Source: an uncultured Bacteroidales bacterium (GTDB taxonomy: Bacteria; Bacteroidota; Bacteroidia; Bacteroidales; UBA932). From it: a DNA stretch of 33,388 bases. The stretch covers positions 1-33,388 of the forward strand of contig ONOI01000025.1 of assembly GCA_900319375.1 (NCBI GenBank). The letters run 5' to 3'. The translations under genes were made by a program, and so were the position numbers. The notes under the pieces were generated by a model. That model was not told the DNA's origin. It saw only the letters and a list, made by a program, of their open reading frames with translations, and did no database searches. Shown one piece after another: positions 7,649 through 15,675 of this stretch (position 1 is the first letter of the stretch; each line of letters opens with the position of its first letter).

Positions 7649-7677
7649 AAAGCCGGGGTGAGAGCCTCGGCTTTTTT
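7649..7677 (+). terminator. Rho-independent terminator
   Basis: AAAGCCGGGG (7649-7658), loop tgagag, CCTCGGCTTT (7665-7674), T run to 7677. It follows the orphan DUF2795 end and is plausibly the original terminator of that gene before the 3.7-kb block was inserted. Confidence 0.85.
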
Positions 7678-7706
7678 AGTTTCGGGGCAAAGTCAAAAAA
7701 AATCCG

Positions 7707-7714
7707 TACCTTTG
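7707..7714 (+). promoter_or_regulatory. -7 box of the acyl-ligase/ACP operon
   Basis: TACCTTTG, 25 nt upstream of the ATG at 7740. No clear -33 TTG at 19-20 nt. Confidence 0.6.
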
Positions 7715-7739
7715 CCGAGCTAATTAAACCTTAAACCAA

Positions 7740-9236
7740 ATGATTTCATCACAAGAGTACTTCAACTCCATGTTGCCGAAGGAGGAACTTGAAAGACTTC
7801 CCTACCTTCCTACCATGGGGAAATTCGTCGACTGGTTTACAAAGGAATACGCCGATATGCCGGCTCTTTCTGATACAGTCAACACCATCACTTACAAAGA
7901 ATTAGGACACAGAGTAGCACGCCGCCGTGCCTTTATCGAAGGCCTTGGCCTTCCGAAGGGCGCCCATATCGGCATCTTCGACCGCAACAGCCAGGACGCT
8001 ATAGAGCTTTTCCTCGCTGTCACTTCGGCCGGATACGTAGCAATGAACTTCCCCGCCCAGCTGCCCGAACCGGCAGTAATCGGCTCCTGCATGAAGTTCG
8101 ATATCGCTGCCCTCTTCGTACGCGAGGAGTTCATGCCCCTTACCGCGAAGCTTCAGGGCGTCAAGGTCCTGCCCGCAGCGAGCATCGCCGACACTGAGGC
8201 TCCCTCGGCCGACATCGACCCTGAGAGCACAGCCGCCATCTTCTTCACCGGCGGAACTACCGGCACCCCCAAGGGAGCAGTCCTGACCCACCGCGCTCTG
8301 ATGAGAGGCAATTACAACGCCATCTTCAAGCCCGGCAAGGTTATCGGTGTCCATCGTTATATCGCCATCCTGCCCCTTAGCCATGTCTTCGGCCTGATCG
8401 CCGGAACTTGCGGCTGCTTCTACACCGGCAACCTCCTGTTCACCTGCGAAGATATGAAGGCAACTATCGGCAAGATTCCCGCTATCAAGCCTACCCTTCT
8501 CGTTATCGTCCCCGGTATCTGCGATATCCTCGCAGGCCTCTGTAAGATGTACGGTCCCCAGTTCCTTGGCAGCCTCAAGATGATCATCTCCGGCGCAGCG
8601 AACGTACCTCCGCGTCTTGTGAGCATCTTCTCGAAGATGGGTGTCGAGTTCTGCTTCGGCTACGGCCTTACAGAAACCGCCAACCTTACTTCAGCAAATG
8701 CCAATGCGGTAGAAAAGCCCACTTCCATCGGCCGCATCTATCCCGGCCAGGAGACCAAGATCGTAGACGGCGAGCTGTGGGTTAAGGGAGACAACCTCTT
8801 CTCCGGCTATTATAAGGATCCCGTCAGGACCGCCGAAGCTCTTACTGAAGACGGTTGGCTGCGCACCGGCGACCTTTGCCGTTTCGACGACGAAGGATTC
8901 CTCTATATCACCGGCCGCATCAAGAACCTTATCATCCTCGCTAATGGCGAGAATGTAAGCCCCGAGAGCCTCGAGGAGCCCTTCTACGCAGATCCTTGCG
9001 TGCGCGACGCGATGGTCAAGGAAGACGAGCTCAACGGCCAGCAGGTAATTGCAGTGGAGATTCTCCCGTTTATGCCTGCATTCGAAGGCAAGCCGTGGGA
9101 GGAAGTTGAAGCATACATGCAGGCCTTGGTAAAGAAGATCAATGCCACCCTTCCTTCAACACATCAGATTATTAAAGTAACAGTGCGCACAGAAGACTTC
9201 AAGCGCACTGGAAGCATGAAAGTAGCCCGCGTATGA
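7740..9236 (+). CDS. AMP-dependent fatty acyl ligase (acyl-CoA or acyl-ACP synthetase)
   Basis: 498 aa, ANL superfamily: it activates a carboxylic acid with ATP to an acyl-adenylate and transfers it to a thiol. Motifs seen: the phosphate loop FFTGGTTGTPKGAVLTH (about residues 167-183), GYGLTETA (about 306-313), GWLRTGDL (about 371-378), and the C-terminal lysine in FKRTGSMKVARV, which replaces the usual PxTxxGKxxR end but keeps the Lys. It overlaps the next gene, a dedicated acyl carrier protein, by 4 nt (ATGA), so translational coupling is likely and the natural acceptor may be that ACP instead of CoA. In Caulobacter, an acyl-ACP synthetase and special ACP feed ceramide synthesis; the neighbouring GNAT-type protein makes a comparable N-acylation role plausible here. 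That role is inference. Confidence 0.85.
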   Translation: MISSQEYFNSMLPKEELERLPYLPTMGKFVDWFTKEYADMPALSDTVNTITYKELGHRVARRRAFIEGLGLPKGAHIGIFDRNSQDAIELFLAVTSAGYVAMNFPAQLPEPAVIGSCMKFDIAALFVREEFMPLTAKLQGVKVLPAASIADTEAPSADIDPESTAAIFFTGGTTGTPKGAVLTHRALMRGNYNAIFKPGKVIGVHRYIAILPLSHVFGLIAGTCGCFYTGNLLFTCEDMKATIGKIPAIKPTLLVIVPGICDILAGLCKMYGPQFLGSLKMIISGAANVPPRLVSIFSKMGVEFCFGYGLTETANLTSANANAVEKPTSIGRIYPGQETKIVDGELWVKGDNLFSGYYKDPVRTAEALTEDGWLRTGDLCRFDDEGFLYITGRIKNLIILANGENVSPESLEEPFYADPCVRDAMVKEDELNGQQVIAVEILPFMPAFEGKPWEEVEAYMQALVKKINATLPSTHQIIKVTVRTEDFKRTGSMKVARV

Positions 9237-9475
9237 CAAGAGAAGAAGTTTTCGAAGGTCTCAAGGAGATCATCTTAGATATCCGCCCGAAGACTAATCT
9301 GGAAAACGCCGGTTTTGAAACAGAACTGGTGAGGGAACTCGGTATCGATTCCCTCACCATGCTGATTCTGTCTCTGGCGGCAGAAGAGAGATTCCAGGTC
9401 CACTTCCCTGACGGCGCACCCGCCCCGTTTACGGTAGGCGATGTATGCGACGCCGTTCTGCAAGCACAGAGCTAG
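9233..9475 (+). CDS. Acyl carrier protein
   Basis: 80 aa, acidic four-helix carrier. The phosphopantetheine attachment site is Ser40 in ELGIDSLTML. It starts inside the stop region of the acyl-ligase gene (4-nt overlap), which makes a functional pair likely. It is more divergent than a housekeeping AcpP: no DSLD, and a Pro/Ala-rich loop DGAPAPFTVGD before helix IV. It therefore looks like a specialised carrier. Its stop codon overlaps the stop of the convergent GNAT gene in a shared CTAG. Confidence 0.85.
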   Translation: MTREEVFEGLKEIILDIRPKTNLENAGFETELVRELGIDSLTMLILSLAAEERFQVHFPDGAPAPFTVGDVCDAVLQAQS

Positions 9476-10596
9476 AGTTCCTTCACATACGAACGACGCC
9501 TCTGATAGGGCTTCGGATCGTAGTCTCCGAACAAGGTTTGAACCTTGTGATTTTCTTCCAACTGGGGGTTGAGCAACAAACGCTTGATCCCCAGTTTGAT
9601 ATAGTTTTCGTGGAGATACTTGAACATAAGAAGAGCCGCGCCCTTGGTCTGATACTCCGGCAGAACTCCGATCAGCAGACCTTCAGCGACATGGTTCTTC
9701 TTAGGGTTAAGCTCGGGAAGGATATGAATCCATCCGAAGGGCAGAATACGGCCCTTGGCCTTACGGACGCCGGCGCTGATGTGGGGCATCGTTACGGTAA
9801 AGGCTACCAGCTCGTCTTTTTCATTTACGACGAAAGCGACCATATCCTTGTTCAGGACGGGGACATACTGCTTCACATAGCCGTCTATCTGCTCATCTGA
9901 AAGCTTGCTATACTCATATAGACCTGCAAAGGCGCTGTTAAGGACATGGAACATCTCCTTACCGCGACGGGCCATCTGCTTAAGCGTATTAGCCCTGTAG
10001 ATATGAACCCCGTAGCGCTTTTCAACCAGATCTGCGTACTGCATCATCGGCGGCAGTTCGTCTGCGAATTCAACGAAACGCTGAGTCCAGTCTACATCCT
10101 TAGTGAAGCCCATCTTCTCAAGGAACTCCCCATAGTAAGGATAGTTATAGATGACGGTGAAGGGACTTTCATTTTCGAAACCATCGACGAGCAGTCCTTC
10201 GCGGTCCATATCGGTAAACCCAAGAGGGCCCTTGATTTTCTGGGCACCGCGCTCCTTGCCCCAGGTAATTACGCGATCGACAAGGACTTTAGCTGCCTCA
10301 AAGTCTTCTGCGACATCGAACCAGCCGAAACGGACGGTATTCTCATTCCACTTTTTGTTGGCGTTGTGATTTATTATAGCTGCGATACGCCCAACCACCT
10401 TTTTCCCGCGTAAGGCAAGGAAAAGTTCTCTTTCACAAAATTCAAGGGAGGGATTTTCGGGCCCGAGGGACTTGTATTCATCGTCCTCAAAGGCGGGCAC
10501 CCACTTATCACAGTCTTTGTAAAGGTCCAGCGGGAACTGGATGAATTGCCGAAGCATTCGTTTCCCTTCTACGGGAATAATAATCAAGTCTTGCAT
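9472..10596 (-). CDS. GNAT-fold acyltransferase, long YghO/bCerS-like type
   Basis: 374 aa. The opening (FIQFPLDLYKDCDKWVPAFEDDEY) followed by FLALRGKKVVGRIAAIINHNAN, then the segments GWFD, KIKGPLGFTDMDREGLLVDGF and YPYYGEFLEKMGF, marks the long GNAT group that includes E. coli YghO and, as far as I recall, the bacterial ceramide synthase of Caulobacter. A second GNAT-like core (HVAEGLLIGVLPEYQTKGAALLMFKYLHE) lies at about residues 310-340. It is cytosolic or membrane-associated, with no TM segment. It is convergent with the acyl-ligase/ACP pair and has its own promoter. A role in N-acylating an amine (sphingoid base or amino lipid) with an acyl-ACP is attractive but unproven. No serine palmitoyltransferase is in the window. 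Confidence 0.7.
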   Translation of the reverse strand: MQDLIIIPVEGKRMLRQFIQFPLDLYKDCDKWVPAFEDDEYKSLGPENPSLEFCERELFLALRGKKVVGRIAAIINHNANKKWNENTVRFGWFDVAEDFEAAKVLVDRVITWGKERGAQKIKGPLGFTDMDREGLLVDGFENESPFTVIYNYPYYGEFLEKMGFTKDVDWTQRFVEFADELPPMMQYADLVEKRYGVHIYRANTLKQMARRGKEMFHVLNSAFAGLYEYSKLSDEQIDGYVKQYVPVLNKDMVAFVVNEKDELVAFTVTMPHISAGVRKAKGRILPFGWIHILPELNPKKNHVAEGLLIGVLPEYQTKGAALLMFKYLHENYIKLGIKRLLLNPQLEENHKVQTLFGDYDPKPYQRRRSYVKEL

Positions 10597-10617
10597 AATT
10601 AGGTTTTAGCGTATACG

Positions 10618-10625
10618 CAAAGTTA
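10618..10625 (-). promoter_or_regulatory. -7 box of the GNAT-type gene
   Basis: Read on the minus strand, TAACTTTG lies 21 nt before the ATG at 10596. It directly abuts the T run of the preceding terminator. Confidence 0.6.
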
Positions 10626-10656
10626 CAAAAAAAGAGGGAAACTACTCTTTCCCTCT
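10626..10656 (-). terminator. Terminator of the gpx-ohrR operon
   Basis: Minus-strand hairpin AGAGGGAAA / TTTCCCTCT (10656-10648 with 10641-10633), loop GAGTAG, then seven T. The stem begins inside the stop codon of the ohrR-like gene. Confidence 0.85.
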
Positions 10657-11098
10657 ACTTAATTGAAGCAAGTTTGTCGATCATATCGTCCAGCATCCCA
10701 TATAAAGCAGGAACTGTTTCAGGAGTAAAACTGGCGCAGTACGCTGCCGTACCGATAGCTCGGGGCACACCTGTCAGTTCCGTCTCGAGAGCCTTTCCTT
10801 TTTCAGTGAGGGTAACTATCATCTGCCTTGCGTCCCGGAGCCCTCTGCTTCTTTTAACGATCCCCTCTTTTTCCATACGCTGAAGAAGAGGCGTAACAGT
10901 GTTGGTTTCCAGATAAAGGCGCTTGGCAATGTCGTTCACAGGCTGAGCGTCCTTCTCCCACAGGACCAGCAGCACAAGATACTGCGGGTAAGTCAGACCG
11001 TAGCCGGACAGCAACGTAGTGTAGGCCTGGGTGAGAAGGCGCGAAGCGGTATAGAGCCTGAAACATAGCTGGTTATCCAGCCGTAATTCCTCTCTCAT
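10655..11098 (-). CDS. ohrR: MarR/OhrR-type peroxide-sensing regulator
   Basis: 147 aa winged-helix repressor. It matches the OhrR branch: LDNQLCFRLYTASRLL puts the reactive, peroxide-sensing cysteine at Cys12. LTYPQYLVLLVLWE is the signature helix, followed by the recognition segment LETNTVTPLLQRMEKEGIVKR and the wing RDARQMIVTLTEKG. In OhrR proteins, oxidation of this Cys by organic hydroperoxides releases DNA. The gene overlaps the stop of the upstream glutathione-peroxidase-like gene by 1 nt, so regulator and peroxidase are co-transcribed and probably autoregulated. The operator was not identified. Naming it ohrR rather than a general marR is based on the Cys and the partner. Confidence 0.8.
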   Translation of the reverse strand: MREELRLDNQLCFRLYTASRLLTQAYTTLLSGYGLTYPQYLVLLVLWEKDAQPVNDIAKRLYLETNTVTPLLQRMEKEGIVKRSRGLRDARQMIVTLTEKGKALETELTGVPRAIGTAAYCASFTPETVPALYGMLDDMIDKLASIK

Positions 11099-11721
11099 CA
11101 GAGCATTTCTTTGATATCCTTCTCTATGTCTTTCGGCTCAGTGACAGGAGCGTAACGCTTAACTACGCTGCCGTCACGGCTCACGAGGAACTTAGTGAAG
11201 TTCCAGAGGATGTCGCTGTCTTTCTCGACACTTTTGCTGATACCCTTCAGCATCGTTTTGGTAGCTTTTCCCTTGAGGCCTTTGTATTCCTCAGTAGGAG
11301 CCTGAGCCTTAAGATACTCAAAGATAGGCTCGGCGTTAGCGCCGTTGACGTCAACCTTTGCCATCAAAGGGAAAGTAACGCCGTGGTTCAGGCGGCAAAA
11401 CTCAGCAATCTCCTCATTGCTGCCAGGTTCCTGATGTGCGAACTGGTCGCAAGGGAAGCCGATGATTACGAGTCCCTGATCCTTATACTTCTGATAGAGC
11501 TCCTCAAGTCCGTCGTACTGCGGGGTAAAACCACACTTCGATGCAGTATTCACTATCATCAGGACCTTTCCTTCATACTGAGCGAAATCTACCTCAGTTC
11601 CCCTGTTGCTCTGGGCTTTGAAATCATAAATCTTTGCCATACTCTCTGAGTTTTGTGCGCAGGCCGCTGCCGACACAAAGAGAAGCGCCGCGCTGATTAT
11701 TATATTATTTACTGTTTTCAA
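11098..11721 (-). CDS. Glutathione peroxidase-family thiol peroxidase (exported form likely)
   Basis: 207 aa from a TTG start. It reduces hydroperoxides with an active-site cysteine (Cys63 in NTASKCGFTPQY, in the position of selenocysteine in animal GPx); FPCDQF and WNFTKFL supply the other conserved residues. As in other bacterial members, thioredoxin may be the real reductant. In-frame sequence before MAKIYDF encodes a signal peptide (KTVNNIIISAALLFVSAAACAQ), so the protein is probably periplasmic, although the ATG at 11640 could give a cytosolic form. The TTG at 11721 is chosen because the longer frame (TTG at 11769) runs through a strong terminator hairpin. It is the first gene of an operon with the OhrR-like regulator. 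Confidence 0.8.
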   Translation of the reverse strand: MKTVNNIIISAALLFVSAAACAQNSESMAKIYDFKAQSNRGTEVDFAQYEGKVLMIVNTASKCGFTPQYDGLEELYQKYKDQGLVIIGFPCDQFAHQEPGSNEEIAEFCRLNHGVTFPLMAKVDVNGANAEPIFEYLKAQAPTEEYKGLKGKATKTMLKGISKSVEKDSDILWNFTKFLVSRDGSVVKRYAPVTEPKDIEKDIKEML

Positions 11722-11736
11722 AATCGATTTATTTAC

Positions 11737-11766
11737 AAAAAAATCCCGGACGGGAAGGTCCGGGAT
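11737..11766 (-). terminator. Rho-independent terminator ending the pta transcript
   Basis: On the minus strand: ATCCCGGAC (11766-11758), loop CTTCCC, GTCCGGGAT (11751-11743), T run to 11737. Perfect 9-bp stem. Together with the pta stop at 12037 it defines a 3' untranslated region of about 290 nt. Confidence 0.85.
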
Positions 11767-12036
11767 CAATCAAAAACCAGAAAGGGTAAAAACAGGCAAT
11801 TCGGCGCCAAAATCCCGGAAAACGGCGCCGGAGCGGCTAGGGCGAGGGACTTAGAGGAGCGAAGCGACGACGTCGGCATCAGCCGACCGGCCGGCCCGGG
11901 TATTTGGCGAAGACAAATACGGAAAGGGAGGAAGGCCGAAGGGGGCTAGGGGGAAGGACGCTTCCCCCGTATGAATAGTTGACGAGTCCCGCTCGAGGGA
12001 GTCTCCGTCCGCAGGCGCCAGAAAGGGGAAAAACGA
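11767..12036 (-). other. Long structured 3' region of the pta transcript, no gene
   Basis: No credible coding frame. By eye it contains several hairpins: GTATTTG/CAAATAC (11900-11906 with 11914-11920), GTCGGC/GCCGAC (11872-11877 with 11882-11887), a repeated GGCGCC palindrome (11813-11818, 11823-11828), and the 58-bp repeat at 11946-12003. It is bounded by a terminator. It could yield a stable 3'-derived RNA. This is inference from structure only. Confidence 0.5.
11946..12003 (-). repeat. 58-bp dispersed repeat, copy 1 (downstream of pta)
   Basis: Read on the minus strand from 12003 to 11946, it matches 32903-32960 (plus) at 56 of 58 positions with no gaps. It begins 33 nt after the pta stop. 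It contains an imperfect hairpin (GACTCCC/GGGACTC, one mismatch) and a perfect hairpin GGGGGAAG-CGTC-CTTCCCCC. About 25 further bases upstream (GCGCCTGCGGACGGA versus CCGCCTCCGGCCGTG) are also related. Confidence 0.85.
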
Positions 12037-13044
12037 TTATGCAGCGTCCATCGCCTGGCAGGCGGTGATGGCGATCAGGTTGTAGATGTCCTCGACGGAG
12101 CAGCCGCGGCTGAGGTCGTTGACCGGACGGGCGATACCCTGGAGGATGGGGCCGATAGCGTCTGCGTTTCCGAGACGCTGGACCAGTTTGTAACCGATGT
12201 TACCGACCTCGAGGTTCGGGAACACGAGAACGTTGGCCTTGCCTGCGATATCGGAACCGGGGGCTTTCTTCGCGCCCACTGAAGGGACGAGGGCGGCGTC
12301 TGCCTGCAGCTCTCCGTCGATCTTGAGAGACGGGCTGAGCTGGCGGGCCAAAGCCGTCGCTTCTACGACCTTATCTACGACTTCGTGTTTCGCGGAGCCC
12401 TTGGTTGAGAACGAGAGCATCGCGACACGCGGCTCGGCAAAGCCTGCGACGCTCTTGGCGGTCTGAGCGGTACAGACTGCGATCTGAGCGAGCTGGCTGG
12501 CGTCCGGGGTGGGAGTTACCGCGACATCGCCTACTACAAGTACGCCGTTCTCGCCATACTCGGGGGTTTTGGTAATAAGGAGCATGGCACCGCTGACGCA
12601 GGTAATGCCGGGAGCACACTTAATGATCTGGAGGGCGGGACGAAGGGTCTCACCGGTTGTAGAGAGGGCGCCGCTGATCTGTCCGTCTGCATCCCCACTC
12701 TTGATGATGAGGCAACCGAAGTAAAGAGGGTTCATGACGAGTTTGCCAGCCTCTTCCGGGGTCATGCCTTTCGCTTTGCGAAGCTCATACAGAAGATTCG
12801 CATATTCTTCCGTCTTAGCAGAAGTAGCCGGATCGATTATAGTCGCCTTGGAGATATTCTTAAGACCGAGCGAAGCAGCCTTGGCTGCAATCTCCTTCTC
12901 GGAACCTATAAGGATAATATCTGCGAGGCCGTCTGCGAGGGCGCGGTCTGCTGCCGTAATAGTACGGTCTTCGAGTGATTCAGGGAGAACGATGCGCTGC
13001 CTGTTCGAGCATGCGCGGGCGATAATACTTTCAATAAGTGTCAT
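12037..13044 (-). CDS. pta: Phosphate acetyltransferase
   Basis: 335 aa, the usual length of the short, catalytic-domain-only Pta found in Bacteroidota and Firmicutes. It interconverts acetyl-CoA and acetyl phosphate in the cytosol, the first step of acetate and ATP formation from acetyl-CoA. Conserved stretches seen: [21 protein letters not shown] at the start, [38 protein letters not shown] in the middle, then [16 protein letters not shown], and [46 protein letters not shown] near the C-terminus. The partner acetate kinase gene is not adjacent. It follows a HAD hydrolase gene by 8 nt on the same strand and ends in a long structured 3' region. Confidence 0.95.
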   Translation of the reverse strand: MTLIESIIARACSNRQRIVLPESLEDRTITAADRALADGLADIILIGSEKEIAAKAASLGLKNISKATIIDPATSAKTEEYANLLYELRKAKGMTPEEAGKLVMNPLYFGCLIIKSGDADGQISGALSTTGETLRPALQIIKCAPGITCVSGAMLLITKTPEYGENGVLVVGDVAVTPTPDASQLAQIAVCTAQTAKSVAGFAEPRVAMLSFSTKGSAKHEVVDKVVEATALARQLSPSLKIDGELQADAALVPSVGAKKAPGSDIAGKANVLVFPNLEVGNIGYKLVQRLGNADAIGPILQGIARPVNDLSRGCSVEDIYNLIAITACQAMDAA

Positions 13045-13052
13045 ATTACTTG

Positions 13053-13883
13053 TTATTTTTCAAATTCTTGCAATACAAAATCAGCGTAGATCTTGTCTAT
13101 AATAGCGCAGACCAGTTTGTAGGCCTTGCTTTCCGGAGTATAGACGGCCGGAGCTACAAACCTTACACGGCCCTGGCGTTTGAGTTTAGCCGCTACCGCG
13201 CGCTTCTTCTCATTCTTGGGATCGAAGACGGCGATAGGGTTTCCGCCGAACATGCCGACTATCTTCATACTGGGGACGTCTGTCTCCCCGTCTCCGAAAT
13301 ATATCATATGGGAAAACGGGACGCGCTTTTTATTCTCGGCGGTAGAGGCGTTGACCATCTTACTGTCGCGGGCGCTGAATATTCCCTTGTTGATTTTGAA
13401 AAGGAACTGCGTTTTGTTGGTATAATCAACTGCGATGCCCGGCCATACTGCCTCGCCTGCTTCATTATATATATAACTGCCGGCGAAGATGTGTTTGAAT
13501 TCCTTGGCGATTGCCGTTCCTTCGACCATTTCCTTAAGGCCGCTGGAATTGATGTAGTGTTCGACCCTTACGCCATGGGCAGCGCCATAGTCATTGACGA
13601 GCTTGAACCAGCCGCGGACGCCTTCGAAAAAGTCTATGTCCCGGCCGAAGCGCATGAAGTCTTCCCGGCGAAGGCTGATTCCCTTCGCGCGGGCTTCATC
13701 GTACATCATTTTCATGTAGGCGAGGACATCGGATGCGTCCTGGTCTACCGCGAGGCTGTTGCTCTTTTCCCAGAACTCCTCTTTAGTTGTTCCCATCGCC
13801 TGGATAAAGCCGAATTCCTGCATGTTTCCGGGAGCGAGGGTACCGTCGAAATCGTAGATAAGCGCTACAATTGGTTTTTTCAT
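13053..13883 (-). CDS. HAD-superfamily phosphatase
   Basis: 276 aa. HAD motif I is DFDGTLAPG (Asp11 nucleophile, Asp13). Motif II is likely the Ser in [11 protein letters not shown]; motif IV is [12 protein letters not shown] helical cap lies between motifs I and II ([34 protein letters not shown]), as in phosphoserine-phosphatase-like type I caps. This larger Bacteroidota group has no firmly assigned substrate that I know. It lies upstream of pta with an 8-nt gap, so co-transcription is very likely. A phosphorylated fermentation intermediate is possible, but nothing in the sequence proves it. No clear TAnnTTTG box was found upstream. Confidence 0.8.
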   Translation of the reverse strand: MKKPIVALIYDFDGTLAPGNMQEFGFIQAMGTTKEEFWEKSNSLAVDQDASDVLAYMKMMYDEARAKGISLRREDFMRFGRDIDFFEGVRGWFKLVNDYGAAHGVRVEHYINSSGLKEMVEGTAIAKEFKHIFAGSYIYNEAGEAVWPGIAVDYTNKTQFLFKINKGIFSARDSKMVNASTAENKKRVPFSHMIYFGDGETDVPSMKIVGMFGGNPIAVFDPKNEKKRAVAAKLKRQGRVRFVAPAVYTPESKAYKLVCAIIDKIYADFVLQEFEK

Positions 13884-13949
13884 TTCACCAATTATTTAAT
13901 GGTTTCGCCACAAATATCGTAATAATTCGCCACATACCCACACGCATGT

Positions 13950-13980
13950 TTGGCAAAAAATCGAGTCAAAATTATTTTTG
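13950..13980 (+). promoter_or_regulatory. Promoter of the acyl-CoA ligase gene (-33 TTG and -7 box)
   Basis: TTG at 13950-13952, then 20 nt, then TATTTTTG at 13973-13980. The ATG is 24 nt further on. Near-ideal Bacteroidota promoter geometry. The box position also rules against an in-frame start at 13978. Confidence 0.7.
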
Positions 13981-14004
13981 CTACTGCAAAAAAACCAAAC
14001 CTAT

Positions 14005-15651
14005 ATGTCGAAATATCCGCATTATCTGGAAAGTCTCCAGAACGCAACACGAAAGTATTGGAACAAAACAGCCCTCCACACTATGGGCGGCGACTCCTTT
14101 ACCTACGGCCAGATGGCTGTCCAGGTAGAGAAATTCCACCTCGCATTCGAAGCCCTCGGATTCAAGAAGGGCGATAAAATAGCTCTCTACGCAGCAAACG
14201 GCGCCCGTTGGGGAATGGCCTATATGGCAGTCAATACCTACGAGACGGTTATCGTTCCGCTCCTCGCCGACTTCACCCCCGCAAACGCAGCATTCCTTGT
14301 CGACCATTCCGAGGCCGTTGCCCTCTTCACCAACAAGGTGAAATGGGAAAAGATGCCTCTCGACAAGATGCCCAACCTCCGCATCGCGATCGATGTGGAT
14401 ACATGGGAGTGTCTCTGGGCCAAGGACGCGAAGACAGAGAAAGCCTACGCGAAGATGGAAAGCCTCTTCGAGGAGAAATGGAAAGGCAACTTCGGTCCCG
14501 AAAATGTAGTCTACCCTACCGACAACATGGACGATCTTTCGACCATCAACTATACCTCCGGCTCAACCGGCGACCCGAAGGGCGTAATGCTTACATACCG
14601 CAACTTCAGCGCGAATGTAGACTATGACCAGCGCTACATGCCCGCCGGCGACAAGATAGTCTCGATGCTCCCGATGGCCCACATGTACGGCCTCGTTATC
14701 GAGTTCATCTACCCGCTCGCCAATGGAACCGGAATCTACTGGCTCGGCAAGGCCCCGACTCCCGCTACCCTTCTCAAGGCGTTCCAGGAAGTCAAGCCCT
14801 ACCTGCTCGTAACGGTTCCGCTCGTAATGGAGAAGATCTACAAGAGCAAGCTTAAGCCTACCCTCGACAAGCCCATCGTGAAGGTGCTCACCAAGATTCC
14901 CGGCATCAATACCATCATCTACAAGAAAGTTCGCGAGGGTCTCGTTCAGGCCTTCGGAGGCAATGTCCAGGAATACATCATGGGTGGCGCAGCCCTCAAC
15001 CCTGAGGTCGACCGCCTGTTCAAGAAGATCAAGCTCCCTTATGTCGTCGGCTACGGAATGACCGAAGGCTGCCCGCTGCTCGCTTACTCCGGCTGGAGAG
15101 ACTACATCCCTGGTTCATGTGGCCGCCCCGTCGACATCAACGACATCAGAATCGACTCGGAGGACCCTCAACACATCGCAGGCGAAATCCAGGTCAAGGG
15201 CGACAACATCTGCATCGGCTACTACAAGAATCCTGAAGCCACAGCCAACGCCTTCACAGATGACGGCTACCTCCGTACGGGCGACCTCGGCATCATGGCC
15301 AAAGACGGCACCATCTTCATCAAGGGCCGCTCGAAGGCTATGATCCTTACCGCCAACGGACAGAACGTCTACCCCGAGGAGCTGGAGGCCATTATCAATT
15401 CCCAGCCGTACGTTTCGGAATCCGTCGTAGTAGACCGTGCCGGTAAGATCGTAGGCCTCGTCTACCTCGATCAGGACGCAATCAAGAACGCCGGACTCGA
15501 CCAGGAAGCCATCTCGGACATTCCAGAGAACATCAGGCTCGCCACCAACAGACATCTCCCCGGCTACAGCCAGATCGCGAAGATAGAAATCGTCCTCGAG
15601 CCCTTTGAAAAGACTCCTAAGATGTCTATCAAACGCTTCCTTTACAAATAA
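14005..15651 (+). CDS. Long-chain fatty acyl-CoA ligase (FadD/ACSL type)
   Basis: 548 aa, ANL superfamily, cytosolic or membrane-associated; it makes acyl-CoA from fatty acid, ATP and CoA. Motifs: YTSGSTGDPKGVMLTYRN (about residues 182-199), PMAHMYG, GYGMTEGCPLLAYS (about 349-362), GYLRTGDLG (about 420-428), GRSKAMILTANGQNVYPEELE. The C-terminal catalytic lysine is in EKTPKMSIKRFLYK, which lacks the usual Gly before Lys. The insert VYPTDNMDDLSTINYTSG and overall plan match the Bacteroidota 'long-chain-fatty-acid--CoA ligase' group. It is more similar in plan to FadD than the 7740 gene, which is coupled to an ACP. It has its own promoter and is followed by a hairpin before htpG. Confidence 0.85.
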   Translation: MSKYPHYLESLQNATRKYWNKTALHTMGGDSFTYGQMAVQVEKFHLAFEALGFKKGDKIALYAANGARWGMAYMAVNTYETVIVPLLADFTPANAAFLVDHSEAVALFTNKVKWEKMPLDKMPNLRIAIDVDTWECLWAKDAKTEKAYAKMESLFEEKWKGNFGPENVVYPTDNMDDLSTINYTSGSTGDPKGVMLTYRNFSANVDYDQRYMPAGDKIVSMLPMAHMYGLVIEFIYPLANGTGIYWLGKAPTPATLLKAFQEVKPYLLVTVPLVMEKIYKSKLKPTLDKPIVKVLTKIPGINTIIYKKVREGLVQAFGGNVQEYIMGGAALNPEVDRLFKKIKLPYVVGYGMTEGCPLLAYSGWRDYIPGSCGRPVDINDIRIDSEDPQHIAGEIQVKGDNICIGYYKNPEATANAFTDDGYLRTGDLGIMAKDGTIFIKGRSKAMILTANGQNVYPEELEAIINSQPYVSESVVVDRAGKIVGLVYLDQDAIKNAGLDQEAISDIPENIRLATNRHLPGYSQIAKIEIVLEPFEKTPKMSIKRFLYK

Positions 15652-15675
15652 TCTGACAAATTGTCACTGGAATAG

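Noticed and set aside
11722..11769. Longer N-terminus for the GPx-type protein from a TTG at 11769
   Set aside because: It would place a perfect terminator hairpin inside the coding region and put an odd peptide before a normal signal sequence.
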